From Flavihumibacter cheonanensis (GTDB lineage: Bacteria > Bacteroidota > Bacteroidia > Chitinophagales > Chitinophagaceae), in the NCBI RefSeq assembly GCF_022352215.1, contig NZ_JAKRWF010000001.1, forward strand, positions 868,001 through 932,000: a stretch of DNA of 64,000 nt, in the 5' to 3' direction. A program made the translations under genes and the position numbers. This document shows positions 8,241 through 17,620 of the stretch, piece by piece. The number at the start of each line of letters is the position of its first letter. The first letter of the stretch is position 1. The notes under the pieces were generated by a model that was not told the origin of the DNA, did no database searches, and saw nothing but the letters and a program-made list of their open reading frames with translations.

Positions 8241-9452
8241 TTGAAACACAGATTCGTACAACTGTTGGTCCTGATGGCAAGCCTTGCAGGTTGCCGAAAT
8301 GCTGAACCCGCGGGAAATACCCCTGGTTCCAACTTATCAGCCCCCGTTATTAAAGCCTCTTTTACACATGCTGATAAAGCTGTGGTAGATCGTTATGAGT
8401 CTGCTATTCAGTCTTTTATGGAAAGGACCTTTGGTACCAGAGGGTTTAATGGCTCCTATCTGATTGCCAAGGACGGGGAAATCATCTCGGAAGCTTATTT
8501 GGGTTATAGAGATCCGGTTCTCAAGGACAGCGAACTTCAGGAGCACGATGCCTTTCACCTGGCTTCCGTATCCAAGACCTTTACCGGGATGGCCGTTTTA
8601 AAATTATGGGAAGAAGGCAGGCTTTCCCTGGAGGATGAACTGTCGAAATATTTCGAAAAGTTTCCCTATAAAAATATCACGGTGAAGATGCTGCTCAATC
8701 ATCGCAGCGGCCTGCCAAACTATACCAATTATCTGGATGTTTACGGATGGGATAAGAAAAAACTGGCTACCAACCTGGACGTTCTTGCTTCCCTTTACAA
8801 AATGAAGCCTCCCATTCAGTTTACCGCAGGTAAACGCTTCAATTACTGCAATACAAATTATGCCCTGTTGGCATTGATTGTTGAAAAAGTATCCGGACAG
8901 TCATTTCCTGAATATATGGAGGAAAAGTTTTTTATTCCTCTTCAGATGAATGATACCTATGTATTCCGTCCGGAGGATGCCAGTGCTTCTCTCCCTTCTT
9001 TTGAAGCTAATAACCGTCGTTATGGCCTGGAATTCATGGACCTGGTATATGGTGATAAAAATATCTACAGCACCGTTCGCGATATGCTGAAATGGGACCA
9101 GGCTTTGTATAGTGATAGTCTCTTTAAACCCGAAACATTGCAGGCTGCGTTTAGCGGTTACAGTTATGAAAAGTCAGGCACCCGTAATTATGGTTTGGGA
9201 TGGCGGCTCACCGAATTGAAGAACGGTAAGAAAATCGTTTACCACAATGGCTGGTGGCATGGCAATAACACGGTTTTCATCCGCCTGCCGGAAGAAAAAG
9301 CAACCATCATCATGCTGGGTAACCGCTACAACCGGAACATCTACAAGGCCAAACAACTCTGCGATATGTTTGGCGATTATCAGCAAAGCAATAATCTTTT
9401 CCAGGATATGGAGAACGAAGCCACGGTTTCTGTGGGCGGTGGCACCGATTAA
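8241..9452 (+). CDS. Serine hydrolase of the class C beta-lactamase/penicillin-binding protein family, lipoprotein
   Basis: 403 residues. The start is a TTG at 8241; the next in-frame ATG would cut into the signal peptide MKHRFVQLLVLMASLAGC, whose lipobox (LAGC, Cys18) marks it as a lipoprotein. Active-site motifs are the SxxK tetrad S109-V-S-K112, the YxN motif Y202-C-N204 and a late H-N-G motif in VYHNGWWHG. This fold covers beta-lactamases, D-alanyl-D-alanine peptidases and esterases, and sequence alone does not decide between them. It sits divergent from serA and 29 bases before the NAD(P)HX repair gene. An envelope esterase or peptidase is more likely than a true beta-lactamase. Confidence 0.85.
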   Translation: MKHRFVQLLVLMASLAGCRNAEPAGNTPGSNLSAPVIKASFTHADKAVVDRYESAIQSFMERTFGTRGFNGSYLIAKDGEIISEAYLGYRDPVLKDSELQEHDAFHLASVSKTFTGMAVLKLWEEGRLSLEDELSKYFEKFPYKNITVKMLLNHRSGLPNYTNYLDVYGWDKKKLATNLDVLASLYKMKPPIQFTAGKRFNYCNTNYALLALIVEKVSGQSFPEYMEEKFFIPLQMNDTYVFRPEDASASLPSFEANNRRYGLEFMDLVYGDKNIYSTVRDMLKWDQALYSDSLFKPETLQAAFSGYSYEKSGTRNYGLGWRLTELKNGKKIVYHNGWWHGNNTVFIRLPEEKATIIMLGNRYNRNIYKAKQLCDMFGDYQQSNNLFQDMENEATVSVGGGTD

Positions 9453-9470
9453 GCCGATCTCTTTTTTTTG

Positions 9471-9478
9471 TACATTTC
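9471..9478 (+). promoter_or_regulatory. Possible -7 element abutting the nnr start codon
   Basis: TACATTTC is one mismatch from TAnnTTTG and ends only three bases before the ATG at 9482. If it is used, the transcript would be leaderless or the start codon lies further in. Low confidence. Confidence 0.25.
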
Positions 9479-9481
9479 GGT

Positions 9482-10993
9482 ATGGTTGTATTATCTGCCG
9501 AACAGGTGCGTTCCTGGGACCGCTTCACCATTGAAAAGCAGCCCATCGCTTCCATTGATCTGATGGAAAAAGCTGCAATGGCCTGTGTTCAGTGGATGGA
9601 AACCAACCGAATTGTAAACCAGCAACAATTTTATATTTTTTGTGGTAAAGGGAATAATGGCGGAGATGGCCTTGCCATTGCAAGGCTCTTGCAGAAATTC
9701 AGCCGTCCGGTTGATGTGTTTATTTTTGAAACCGGTCAACTTGGAAGTCCCGATTTTCAACAAAACTTACACCGTCTCCATACCCTTCCTGTAACCATTC
9801 ATTTTCTCCAGGAAAACGCTCCGTTACCGGATATCCCGGAGTCGGTGCTGGTCATTGATGCTTTGTTGGGCACCGGATTAAATCGCCCGGTTGATGGACG
9901 GATGGCTGCACTGATTTCCCACATTAATCAATATCCCAATGCCGTAATCAGTATTGATTTGCCAAGTGGTCTGTTTGCAGATCAGTCAAGCTTGCCCCAC
10001 CCCTGCATTCATGCCAGCATCACGCTCAGTTTTCAATGTTTTAAAACAGCGCTGCTGGTTGCAGAAAATGCATCCTACTTTGGCATACCAGTAATACTGG
10101 ATATTGGCCTGGATCAACGATTTCTTACTTCTTGCACTCCGTTGTATGAAATGACGGATGGTGCGCTGGCCAAAGCCATTCTTCAGCCCCGGCCTGCATT
10201 TTCACATAAAGGCAAATTCGGTCATGCCTTGCTTCTGGCCGGCAGTCCAGGTAAAATGGGTGCAGCTGTATTGGCAGCCAAAGCCTGCTTACGTAGTGGA
10301 GCAGGTTTGCTTACAAGCCTGGTTCCGGAACAGGAACAATTGATATTCCCAACAGCCATTCCGGAATCAATGAGTATTTTGTATGATAGCAGAAAGCCGG
10401 AAGAGCTTCTTTCTAGTACAGCTGTTTTCAAAACAATAGGGATTGGTCCTGGTTTGGGACAAGAGTCGCAATCCCGGGATTGGTTACGTCATTTACTTAC
10501 TCATTTCCGTAACCCCATGGTGTTGGATGCTGATGCACTCAATATGCTGGCTGCGGACGTTCGATTGTTGGAAGGCATCCCTCCTTTTTCCATATTAACC
10601 CCTCATCCCAAAGAGTTTGACCGGCTGAATGGTTCCTGCCGCAATGATTTTGAAAGACTTAAAGCAGCCACGCGAATGGCTATACAACACCAGGTTATTG
10701 TGGTACTTAAAGGGCACCGGACTTTTATTGCCATGCCCGGGGGACGTGCCTGGTTCAATACCAGTGGCAATGCCGGCATGGCCAAAGGAGGTAGTGGAGA
10801 TGTCCTGACAGGTATGCTCACGGGATTACTGGCGCGTGGGTATGCGCCGGAACAGGCTGCCTTGCTTGGTGTTTATATGCACGGACTTGCAGGAGAAATT
10901 GCCAGCCGGAAACTGGGTAAAGAATCCGTACTTGCTTCTGATATCATCGATTCTATAGGTCCCGCATTTCTAGAATTGGAATCAACGAACTAA
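9482..10993 (+). CDS. nnr: Bifunctional NAD(P)HX epimerase / ADP-dependent NAD(P)HX dehydratase
   Basis: 503 residues, the usual length of the fused enzyme. It repairs hydrated NADH and NADPH in the cytoplasm: the N-terminal YjeF_N domain (about 1-215) epimerises R- and S-NAD(P)HX, and the C-terminal ribokinase-like domain (about 230-500) dehydrates the S form using ADP. Visible motifs are CGKGNNGGDGLAIARLL (about 53-70) in the first domain, and GKFGHALLLAGSPGKMGAA, LTPHPKEFDRL and GNAGMAKGGSGDVLTGML in the second; the last carries the catalytic Asp. The hydrolase gene follows 5 bases downstream, so the two are probably co-transcribed. Confidence 0.95.
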   Translation: MVVLSAEQVRSWDRFTIEKQPIASIDLMEKAAMACVQWMETNRIVNQQQFYIFCGKGNNGGDGLAIARLLQKFSRPVDVFIFETGQLGSPDFQQNLHRLHTLPVTIHFLQENAPLPDIPESVLVIDALLGTGLNRPVDGRMAALISHINQYPNAVISIDLPSGLFADQSSLPHPCIHASITLSFQCFKTALLVAENASYFGIPVILDIGLDQRFLTSCTPLYEMTDGALAKAILQPRPAFSHKGKFGHALLLAGSPGKMGAAVLAAKACLRSGAGLLTSLVPEQEQLIFPTAIPESMSILYDSRKPEELLSSTAVFKTIGIGPGLGQESQSRDWLRHLLTHFRNPMVLDADALNMLAADVRLLEGIPPFSILTPHPKEFDRLNGSCRNDFERLKAATRMAIQHQVIVVLKGHRTFIAMPGGRAWFNTSGNAGMAKGGSGDVLTGMLTGLLARGYAPEQAALLGVYMHGLAGEIASRKLGKESVLASDIIDSIGPAFLELESTN

Positions 10994-10998
10994 CTATT

Positions 10999-12018
10999 AT
11001 GTATACACGATTATTGTCTGTTCTTTTACTTGTTTTTATTTTTTCAGCCTGCCAGCAAAATCAACCTGGTGTACAATCGCCTGATCTTAGCTATTTTCAA
11101 CCCTCGGATAGCGGGTTGCAGACAGGCGGCGTACGTATGATTCCGATTCAGACTCCGAAAGGCAATTTCAAGGTTTGGACCAAGCGATTTGGAAACAATC
11201 CCCAGCTAAAAGTATTATTACTCAATGGAGGTCCGGGTGCTACACACGAATATTTCGAGTGTTTTGAAAACTTCCTCCCTGCAGCTTCGGTTGAATTCAT
11301 TTATTATGATCAGTTGGGTTGTGGAAATTCGGATAATCCTAATGATACCAGTTTCTGGGATCTCAACCGCTATGTCAGTGAAGTGGAGCAGGTTCGTACC
11401 GCGCTTGGGCTCAATAAAGATAATTTTGTTTTACTGGGTCATTCATGGGGAGGTATTCTTGCCATGGAATATGCACTTGCACATCAGGAAAATTTAAAGG
11501 CACTGGTCATTTCCAATATGATGTCCAGTTGTCCGGATTATGGGAAATATGCACAGGATGTGTTAGCCAAACAATTGGATCCAAAGGTTCTGGATACCAT
11601 TCGTCAGATTGAAGCCAGCAAAGATTTTAGCAATCCAAAATATATGGAACTGCTCATGCCAAATTTTTATACCGAACATTTGTTGCGTATGCCGTTGGAT
11701 CAGTGGCCGGAACCTGTAAACCGTTCCTTCGCTAAAATGAATCACTCCCTTTATGAAACCATGCAGGGCCCCAGTGAATTCGGGATTGCAGGTAAACTGG
11801 TGAACTGGGATCGCAAAGCAGATCTGCCGAAAATCACCGTACCTACTCTCACTATTGGAGGCGCTTATGATACCATGGATCCGGAACATATGAAATGGAT
11901 GGCTACCCAGGTTAAGTCAGGAACCTACCTTCATTGTGCAAAGGGCAGCCATATGAGTTTTTATGATGATCAGGCCACTTATTTCAAAGGGTTGCTGGAT
12001 TTTCTGAAAAAATTGTAA
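10999..12018 (+). CDS. Proline iminopeptidase-family alpha/beta hydrolase, lipoprotein
   Basis: 339 residues. The signal peptide MYTRLLSVLLLVFIFSAC ends in a lipobox (FSAC, Cys18). The oxyanion-hole segment LLLNGGPGATHEYF (HGGPG-type, about 73-86), the DQLGCGNSD block (about 104-112) and the nucleophile elbow GHSWGG (Ser149) identify the proline iminopeptidase / tricorn-interacting factor F1 group, which cleaves N-terminal proline or other residues from short peptides. The acid (Asp in GGAYDTMDPEH) and the His (GSHMSFYDD) are at the expected late positions. A lipidated form suggests peptide processing in the periplasm or at the surface. It follows the nnr gene by 5 bases and converges with the sialidase gene 6 bases on. 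Confidence 0.88.
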   Translation: MYTRLLSVLLLVFIFSACQQNQPGVQSPDLSYFQPSDSGLQTGGVRMIPIQTPKGNFKVWTKRFGNNPQLKVLLLNGGPGATHEYFECFENFLPAASVEFIYYDQLGCGNSDNPNDTSFWDLNRYVSEVEQVRTALGLNKDNFVLLGHSWGGILAMEYALAHQENLKALVISNMMSSCPDYGKYAQDVLAKQLDPKVLDTIRQIEASKDFSNPKYMELLMPNFYTEHLLRMPLDQWPEPVNRSFAKMNHSLYETMQGPSEFGIAGKLVNWDRKADLPKITVPTLTIGGAYDTMDPEHMKWMATQVKSGTYLHCAKGSHMSFYDDQATYFKGLLDFLKKL

Positions 12019-12024
12019 GGGTAG

Positions 12025-13191
12025 TTATTTCCAGCGCATCGCCTTGAATTGAATCGTGGAGTAACCATTCTTTTCATAGAGTACCCCGATTGTTTTTTTA
12101 TTCAACAAGACGATATCCGAATAGGCAGTTGGATCTGATTGTTTAGGGTCTGTAGCTTTGTACACCAAAAGGGAGCGCGACCAGGTTTTACCATCATCAT
12201 AACTGATGCGTAGGGTCAGGTTATCTCTGCGTTTCTCATCGGCTGCATTGCAGAATGCCAGGATGTTTTTCCTTTTCTTTTTCCCAATAGTCAGAAGTGT
12301 TCCCTGGCAAACCGGATCGGGCAAATGCCGGTCAAAGTAGGTGGTATCCCATGTTTCTCCACCATTGGAACTGATAGCAACGATGCGTGCCCGGATATCT
12401 CCCTTCTGATTTCGTGCATTTAGCATCAAGCGTCCCTCTGAGAGTTCTGCAGCAATGGCTTCATTACTACCGGGTATGCTCAGGGTCTCACTTAGCCGAA
12501 AACTTTTGCCATGATCATCCGTAAAGAATCCATGTGCCTGGTAATCTTGAAACTGGGCTTTTGGCGCTCCTGCAGAATGATTGGCCGCAATAAAAATTCT
12601 ACCTTTATACGGACCACTGGTCAATTGCAAGGCATGACCAGGAGTATTCGCATAACTTCTCCAGTCTTCAGAAAAACGGTAAGCAGTGTTTAGAGCTGGT
12701 TGATTGGGCCGATGGGTTTGCGTAGTAATATTTACCGGCTCCGACCAGGACTTGCCACCATCCGTGGAACTGATATACCATACTTCCCGAAGCCCCTGCC
12801 CTTTTCGGACTTCTCCTTCATGATTGTTCCCTGTATTATAGAATAAAAAGATCCTTCCCTTGGGATATTCAGGATCCAGCAGGTCTACCACCGGTGCAGG
12901 ATTACCTGCCTGCAGTTTATCATAATCTACTATAGTTTGTAAAGCAGACCAGGAATTGCCACCATCCGTACTGGTTTTCAATACAATATTGATATCACCA
13001 AAATCACCTGCATGATTCACTCTGCCTTCACAAAAAGCAAGCAGTTTTCCGTCCGGCAATCCAATAATAGCGGGTATTCGATAACTTTTATGTCCCTCTT
13101 CTCCCGATACAAAAACCGGTACTTCCTGTTGTGCCTGAACGGTTGACACAACGAACCATCCTGCTGCCAACACCAATAAAAGTTTTTTCAT
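12025..13191 (-). CDS. nanH: Exo-alpha-sialidase (GH33 family)
   Basis: 388 residues from the ATG at 13191; a longer frame would overlap the upstream gene and spoil the signal peptide MKKLLLVLAAGWFVVSTVQAQ. It releases terminal sialic acid from glycans, probably in the periplasm or outside the cell. The F/Y-R-I-P motif SYRIP (36-40, Arg38 of the substrate-binding arginine triad) and four Asp boxes are visible: STDGGNSW (74-81), SSTDGGKSW, SSNGGETW and SYDDGKTW. This is the six-bladed beta-propeller sialidase signature. Its start lies one base after the EamA stop (TGACATG), so translation is probably coupled. It is the last gene of the sialic-acid operon and provides the substrate for the rest. 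Confidence 0.93.
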   Translation of the reverse strand: MKKLLLVLAAGWFVVSTVQAQQEVPVFVSGEEGHKSYRIPAIIGLPDGKLLAFCEGRVNHAGDFGDINIVLKTSTDGGNSWSALQTIVDYDKLQAGNPAPVVDLLDPEYPKGRIFLFYNTGNNHEGEVRKGQGLREVWYISSTDGGKSWSEPVNITTQTHRPNQPALNTAYRFSEDWRSYANTPGHALQLTSGPYKGRIFIAANHSAGAPKAQFQDYQAHGFFTDDHGKSFRLSETLSIPGSNEAIAAELSEGRLMLNARNQKGDIRARIVAISSNGGETWDTTYFDRHLPDPVCQGTLLTIGKKKRKNILAFCNAADEKRRDNLTLRISYDDGKTWSRSLLVYKATDPKQSDPTAYSDIVLLNKKTIGVLYEKNGYSTIQFKAMRWK

Positions 13192-13192
13192 G

Positions 13193-14059
13193 TCAATTTT
13201 TTTGTTTTTGAGATATATATAATCCACCAGTCACCAGCAGAATACCTGTGAGGGTAAACCAGGTTAAGGGTTCATGCAGAAAAATAAAAGCCAGCAAAAA
13301 TCCAAATACAGGGCAGGCATACAACCAATAGGAAGCTGCTACTGTATTCTTCTTTAGCAGATACAACCAGGCTTGTACCGCACCTATTGATACCGGGATA
13401 GTAAGCCATAAAGTGCCGGTCCAGAAATCTGTGTCCAACCTGTTTTTGGCCGGATCGAATCCTGCTGCCGCAATCGGTAACAAAAACAATCCACCCATCA
13501 GGGTATGCCACCCATTGATGGTTAAGCTATCCAATCCATTCCATTGCTGTTGGGTATAATAAATCGCTGCAATTGAATAGATGAGCATACTGCTGAGTAG
13601 TAATACAATTCCGATTGGCTTAGCTGTACTGTTTTGCAGTAAGGGCCAGGCTGCGATCAGCACGCCCGCGGAGCAGGCAATCAGTGAGAAAATGGCACTT
13701 CCTGTAATGCGATAACGAAAAAAAATGGCAGCCAGTAAACTAATGAAAACCGGGTTCACGGCAATGGCAAGACTTCCGATCCCCGCTCCCAGAAATTGCA
13801 TGGCAATTACATAAATGCCCAGGTAGAGACTTACATTGAGTAATCCATAAATAGCGAGTTGTTTCCATTCTTTTGCCCTTGGTTTTCTTTTGCCCAGGAA
13901 AACATGTGTTATCAATAACATCAGGCTGCCTGCCAGCAGGAAGCGTGTTACCGCAATCACCAGGGGTTGAGCACTTTCCAATGCAATCTTGGTTGCCGTG
14001 GCTGCTGAGGACCAAAGTATGGCAAAAACAATGCCCACCGTTATGAATTTACCATCCAT
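13193..14059 (-). CDS. EamA/DMT-family transporter
   Basis: 288 residues with about ten hydrophobic segments and the two-fold EamA repeat (drug/metabolite transporter superfamily); the first repeat begins GIVFAILWSSAATATKIALE and the second includes NGWHTLMGGLFLLPIAAAGF. Members move small metabolites across the inner membrane, in either direction. The start codon overlaps the epimerase gene by 19 bases and its stop is one base before the sialidase start, so it belongs to the sialic-acid operon. With an MFS transporter already in the operon, this may be a second importer or an exporter of an intermediate such as ManNAc or GlcNAc; that is inference. Confidence 0.85.
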   Translation of the reverse strand: MDGKFITVGIVFAILWSSAATATKIALESAQPLVIAVTRFLLAGSLMLLITHVFLGKRKPRAKEWKQLAIYGLLNVSLYLGIYVIAMQFLGAGIGSLAIAVNPVFISLLAAIFFRYRITGSAIFSLIACSAGVLIAAWPLLQNSTAKPIGIVLLLSSMLIYSIAAIYYTQQQWNGLDSLTINGWHTLMGGLFLLPIAAAGFDPAKNRLDTDFWTGTLWLTIPVSIGAVQAWLYLLKKNTVAASYWLYACPVFGFLLAFIFLHEPLTWFTLTGILLVTGGLYISQKQKN

Positions 14060-15246
14060 TGAGTTGATTTAACTGCAAGGTACTCCTTCAGTATTTTTTG
14101 GCAATACCATTCCTGCCTCGGTAGGTGGAAAGGGCCTTTGAAAAGGTTCCCTTTGGCTGTTTGCGCAATTGATCCATTTCTGTGCAGGTAACCATACCAC
14201 TCCCCATATTGAGTATCGTGAAAATGCGCATAGGCATACTCGTGAATCATACGGTGCCATTCGGCATATTTTTTATTTCCTGTCATGAGGTAAGCCAAAA
14301 GGGTAGCAATAATGGCTTCATTCTGCGGCCACCAGAATTTCATATCCTGCCAGTATTCCTGGACCGGTTTATTAAAAACATCGCGGAAGTAGATGATGCC
14401 ACCATATTCATTGTCCCATCCTCTCTCCCACATATAATCCAGCATCCGGCAACCCAGGTTAATAAGTGCCGGATCATTCCCACGATATCTGGCTTCTTCT
14501 AATATAAACCAGGCACCTTCAATAGCATGACCGGGATTAAGCGTTCTGCCGTCAATATGGTTGATGATCGATCCGTCCGGAGCCACCTGCTCCATTACAC
14601 AGCGGATATCATCTTTTACAAAATACTGTTCGATGGTGCGGATCCAGTTACTGATCCATTCATCGCAGCGCTCATCTCCAATTGTTTCCCGAACTTGTTG
14701 CGCTGTATTAATCATGATCATGGGAACGCCAATTCCTATTGCCGGACGGGTATCCGTGAATTTTGGTTCCAATAATCCGGGTATAGTAGCATATTGAATA
14801 CATTTTCCAAATAACTCACGGGAACGAATAGCTGCAGTTTCATCTCCACTGGCTTTTGCATAAGCTGCCATCGCAATCACAGCAAAAGTTTCAGAAAAGA
14901 AATACCGGCGTTTCCGGATAGGTTTTCCATCCCTGGTAACATGAAAAAACATGCGACCATCTGAATCAAAACAATGCTTCACCAGAAAGTCGTATCCAAG
15001 TTTTGCACCCTCCAGCCATTCCGCCCTTTGCTCAACTGTATTATAAAGGGTTGCCAGCAGCCAGGTGGCACGGCCTTGAATCCAGACTGCTTTATCATCG
15101 TCGATCAGGCTCCCATCTGCATCCCGCATCAGCAGGAAACCTCCGTATTCCTGATCATAGGATCTGGGAAACCAGAAGGGAATGGTATCCTTGAGTAATT
15201 GATTGGAATAAAATTCCTGGAAATATGCTAAATCAGGATTGTACAT
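14041..15246 (-). CDS. nanE: N-acylglucosamine 2-epimerase (AGE family)
   Basis: 401 residues, the usual AGE length of about 400. The (alpha/alpha)6-barrel enzymes of this family interconvert N-acetylmannosamine and N-acetylglucosamine without phosphorylation. Family landmarks are DQEYGGFL (31-38), KAVWIQGRATWLLATLYN (52-69), and two probable catalytic histidines, His240 in NPGHAIEGAWF and His374 in GPFHLPRQEWY. In Bacteroides fragilis the corresponding NanE uses this route, which replaces the ManNAc kinase and ManNAc-6-P epimerase of enteric bacteria. It overlaps the MFS gene by 14 bases and the EamA gene by 19, so the operon is tightly coupled. Cellobiose 2-epimerase is the main alternative; context argues against it. 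Confidence 0.9.
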   Translation of the reverse strand: MYNPDLAYFQEFYSNQLLKDTIPFWFPRSYDQEYGGFLLMRDADGSLIDDDKAVWIQGRATWLLATLYNTVEQRAEWLEGAKLGYDFLVKHCFDSDGRMFFHVTRDGKPIRKRRYFFSETFAVIAMAAYAKASGDETAAIRSRELFGKCIQYATIPGLLEPKFTDTRPAIGIGVPMIMINTAQQVRETIGDERCDEWISNWIRTIEQYFVKDDIRCVMEQVAPDGSIINHIDGRTLNPGHAIEGAWFILEEARYRGNDPALINLGCRMLDYMWERGWDNEYGGIIYFRDVFNKPVQEYWQDMKFWWPQNEAIIATLLAYLMTGNKKYAEWHRMIHEYAYAHFHDTQYGEWYGYLHRNGSIAQTAKGNLFKGPFHLPRQEWYCQKILKEYLAVKSTQWMVNS

Positions 15247-16459
15247 AGTCGATGGTTTTTGGACGAAGAAAATAAAGTTGGACTGTCAGGATGATAAGCA
15301 CCACTAATGCCAGCCAGGCAAAACTTTGTCCGAGGTTACCGGCATCACTGGATTTGCCCAACCAGTCAGTAATAAGTGCGCCTGAGAATATTCCGGTAAG
15401 ATTCATGAGTCCATATCCGGTAGCACGGTACCTGGAGGGCACCAGTTGGCAAAGAATCGGCATATTATTCGCATCAAACAAACCAAATCCGAATCCAAAA
15501 CAAAAAGCGGCCATTACAATATGTAGGAGCGAACTTCCAAACCCGATCAAAACGAGCGCCGGAATGGTGAGGGCGAGTCCGATTGCTCCGGTGTATACAC
15601 GTCCCCGCAGGTTTTTCTGCACCCATCGATCTGATAGGTATCCACCAACCAGGACCCCAATTAAAGAAGATCCGGAAGTGGTTATCGTGGAAAGCGGACC
15701 TGCTGTAGCCATGTCAATATGCAGGGTTTCAGAGAAAAGTGTAGGCAACCAATTCTTAACGGCCCATCCGGGTAAACTGGGCAAAGTAAAATAGAGGAGT
15801 AAGATCCAGAAGGAAGGATTTCCCAATAAAAAACGAATCGCTTTGCCTGGTGCAACAGCGTCTCCTATTCTGCCGGATGTTGATGTTTTTCCACTGAGTT
15901 CTTTCAGGAAAATAAGCAGTACAAACGAATACAATATTCCAATTAATCCAAAAGACTGGAATGTAAACTGCCAGGACATAGTAGCGGCAATGGTTGCGCC
16001 AAAACCTCCCAATGCTTGTCCCATATACAATCCGGTCATATGAATACCAATGGCCAGCGACCTTGTTTTCCCATTGTGATAATCGGCGATCAGGGAAAGG
16101 GCGGCTGGAATATAAAGCGCCTCACTAACGCCCATGATTGCCCGCAGTAGATAGAGCTGGTCAAAACTGGTGGCAAATCCCATGGCAAATGTAACTCCTG
16201 ACCAAACAAACAAACTTCCAACAATCAGACTTTTACGATTGAACCGATCGGCAATGATACCGGCAGCGGGACTGATACCACCGTATATCCAAAGAAATAT
16301 TGCCATGAGGATGCCAAAGTTTTCGGCTGATTGCAATTCAGCAATATCCAGCTGCATGGAAGGACGCATGGTTGCCAGCATTTGCCGGTCCATATAATTA
16401 AGGAGAGCAACAAGCCATAAGAGCCCTACTACCACCCAGGAATATTTCTTTCCTTTCAT
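15233..16459 (-). CDS. nanT: MFS transporter, probable sialic-acid importer
   Basis: 408 residues from the ATG at 16459, chosen because the kelch gene stop (TAA) is one base upstream (TAATATG). Twelve hydrophobic segments and the loop motif GIIADRFNRKSLIVG (MFS motif A type) are visible. The sequence NYMDRQMLATMRPSM at the first helix is typical of the anion:cation symporter (hexuronate/sialate) branch of MFS. As the inner-membrane permease in a locus with sialidase, lyase and epimerase, it most likely imports N-acetylneuraminate by proton symport, as NanT does in Bacteroides fragilis and Tannerella. The substrate is inferred from context. Confidence 0.88.
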   Translation of the reverse strand: MKGKKYSWVVVGLLWLVALLNYMDRQMLATMRPSMQLDIAELQSAENFGILMAIFLWIYGGISPAAGIIADRFNRKSLIVGSLFVWSGVTFAMGFATSFDQLYLLRAIMGVSEALYIPAALSLIADYHNGKTRSLAIGIHMTGLYMGQALGGFGATIAATMSWQFTFQSFGLIGILYSFVLLIFLKELSGKTSTSGRIGDAVAPGKAIRFLLGNPSFWILLLYFTLPSLPGWAVKNWLPTLFSETLHIDMATAGPLSTITTSGSSLIGVLVGGYLSDRWVQKNLRGRVYTGAIGLALTIPALVLIGFGSSLLHIVMAAFCFGFGFGLFDANNMPILCQLVPSRYRATGYGLMNLTGIFSGALITDWLGKSSDAGNLGQSFAWLALVVLIILTVQLYFLRPKTIDYVQS

Positions 16460-16460
16460 A

Positions 16461-17615
16461 TTATCGGTTTCTGTTAAGTTGACCAATTTGAATATAGGGG
16501 GAACGTATACCCGCTCTTACTTCACCGCTTGGCAACAGGAGATAGTTGTTCCATCGAATAAGAGTTGTAGTTACTGGCGCATCAAAGGGAACAGATCCGG
16601 CAAATTGCCATTGACTCTCATCCGCAGGCAATACCAGTATTTCTTTTCTAAAACCGGGATGGTTTCGTTGCAGCTCGTTTTTTTGATGTATAAGTGCTAT
16701 TCTTTTTGTACTGTCTTTTTCATGTTGGATGGCCCCCAATAATTTTTCTACCTGGGTAAACGTTGAACCGTCGTCTCCACCCAATAACAGAATGCTTTCA
16801 TCCTCCAATCTTATTACCTGTGCGGCAGCCAATGCATATGGCAGTTTGCCCAGTTTTTTCCAGGTTTTATGATCCAGCGAGTACACCCAGGTTTCGTCAT
16901 AAAGCTTGCTGGTATCTGTACCATTTCGCGCCCGGCCTCCTGCCAGAATAAGTTCCTGCCTGCCATTTCTGGAACGAGCCTGCAGTACTGCATGTGAAAC
17001 AGCGTATGGCAATGAAGGTAGCTCCAGCCAGCCCTTGGAAGGATCGTTCAGCGAGAAACTAAAAAATCGGTTATTCATTCCAGTTGTAGTTTCTCCTCCG
17101 GCTATAAAAAGCTGATCCTGGATAGCTGTTCCTGCCGCATTGGTCAGGGGAATGGGTAATGCGGGTAGGGCTTTCAAAGTAATTCCGGTATCCGTTTTTC
17201 CAAGCAGCCATACAGCTGAACTGATTCCTTTTCCTCCCTCTCCTCCTGCCAATACAAGGCCCTTTGAAGTAGAATAGGTACAACCATAAGAGGTCAGTTC
17301 CGGAATACTGCCTGTTTTCCAAAAGGTACAGTCACCTTTTTCCGTTAGTTGATATAGATGCAACTGCTGCTGGAATTGTTTACTTCCTCCTTCCCATGGA
17401 AATCCTTGAGGAAAATTCGCTCCACCTCCTACTAGTAATAAATCATCAATGATTCCGGTAACAGGTCCTGCTATTCCTATGGAGTTTCCATCTTCAGTTG
17501 CCGGAAGAGTTACAGGTTCTTTCCATTCAATCTCTACCATTTTGGCACTAGATCGACAGCTGCCGACGGGTATTTGCAGAATCATCAGTATTGCTGGTAA
17601 ATAAAGTAATCGCAT
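16461..17615 (-). CDS. nanM: Kelch-repeat sialic-acid mutarotase-like lipoprotein
   Basis: 384 residues. The hydrophobic N-terminus ends in VGSC (Cys20), a weak lipobox, so the protein is probably exported and lipidated. Five or six kelch blades are visible from the paired glycines: LLVGGGANFPQG (about 61-72), LVLAGGEGGKG, LFIAGGETTTG, LILAGGRARNG and ILLLGGDDGS. This is the pattern of the cyclically permuted mutarotase family related to E. coli NanM, which speeds the alpha to beta anomer change of free N-acetylneuraminate. It lies 5 bases after the lyase gene and is joined to the MFS gene as TAATATG. Its position after sialidase release and before uptake fits this role. Confidence 0.85.
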   Translation of the reverse strand: MRLLYLPAILMILQIPVGSCRSSAKMVEIEWKEPVTLPATEDGNSIGIAGPVTGIIDDLLLVGGGANFPQGFPWEGGSKQFQQQLHLYQLTEKGDCTFWKTGSIPELTSYGCTYSTSKGLVLAGGEGGKGISSAVWLLGKTDTGITLKALPALPIPLTNAAGTAIQDQLFIAGGETTTGMNNRFFSFSLNDPSKGWLELPSLPYAVSHAVLQARSRNGRQELILAGGRARNGTDTSKLYDETWVYSLDHKTWKKLGKLPYALAAAQVIRLEDESILLLGGDDGSTFTQVEKLLGAIQHEKDSTKRIALIHQKNELQRNHPGFRKEILVLPADESQWQFAGSVPFDAPVTTTLIRWNNYLLLPSGEVRAGIRSPYIQIGQLNRNR

Positions 17616-17620
17616 GGCGT

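Noticed and set aside
8241-9452. Calling the serine hydrolase a true beta-lactamase
   Set aside because: The SxxK and YxN motifs are shared by peptidases and esterases, and the neighbours give no resistance context.
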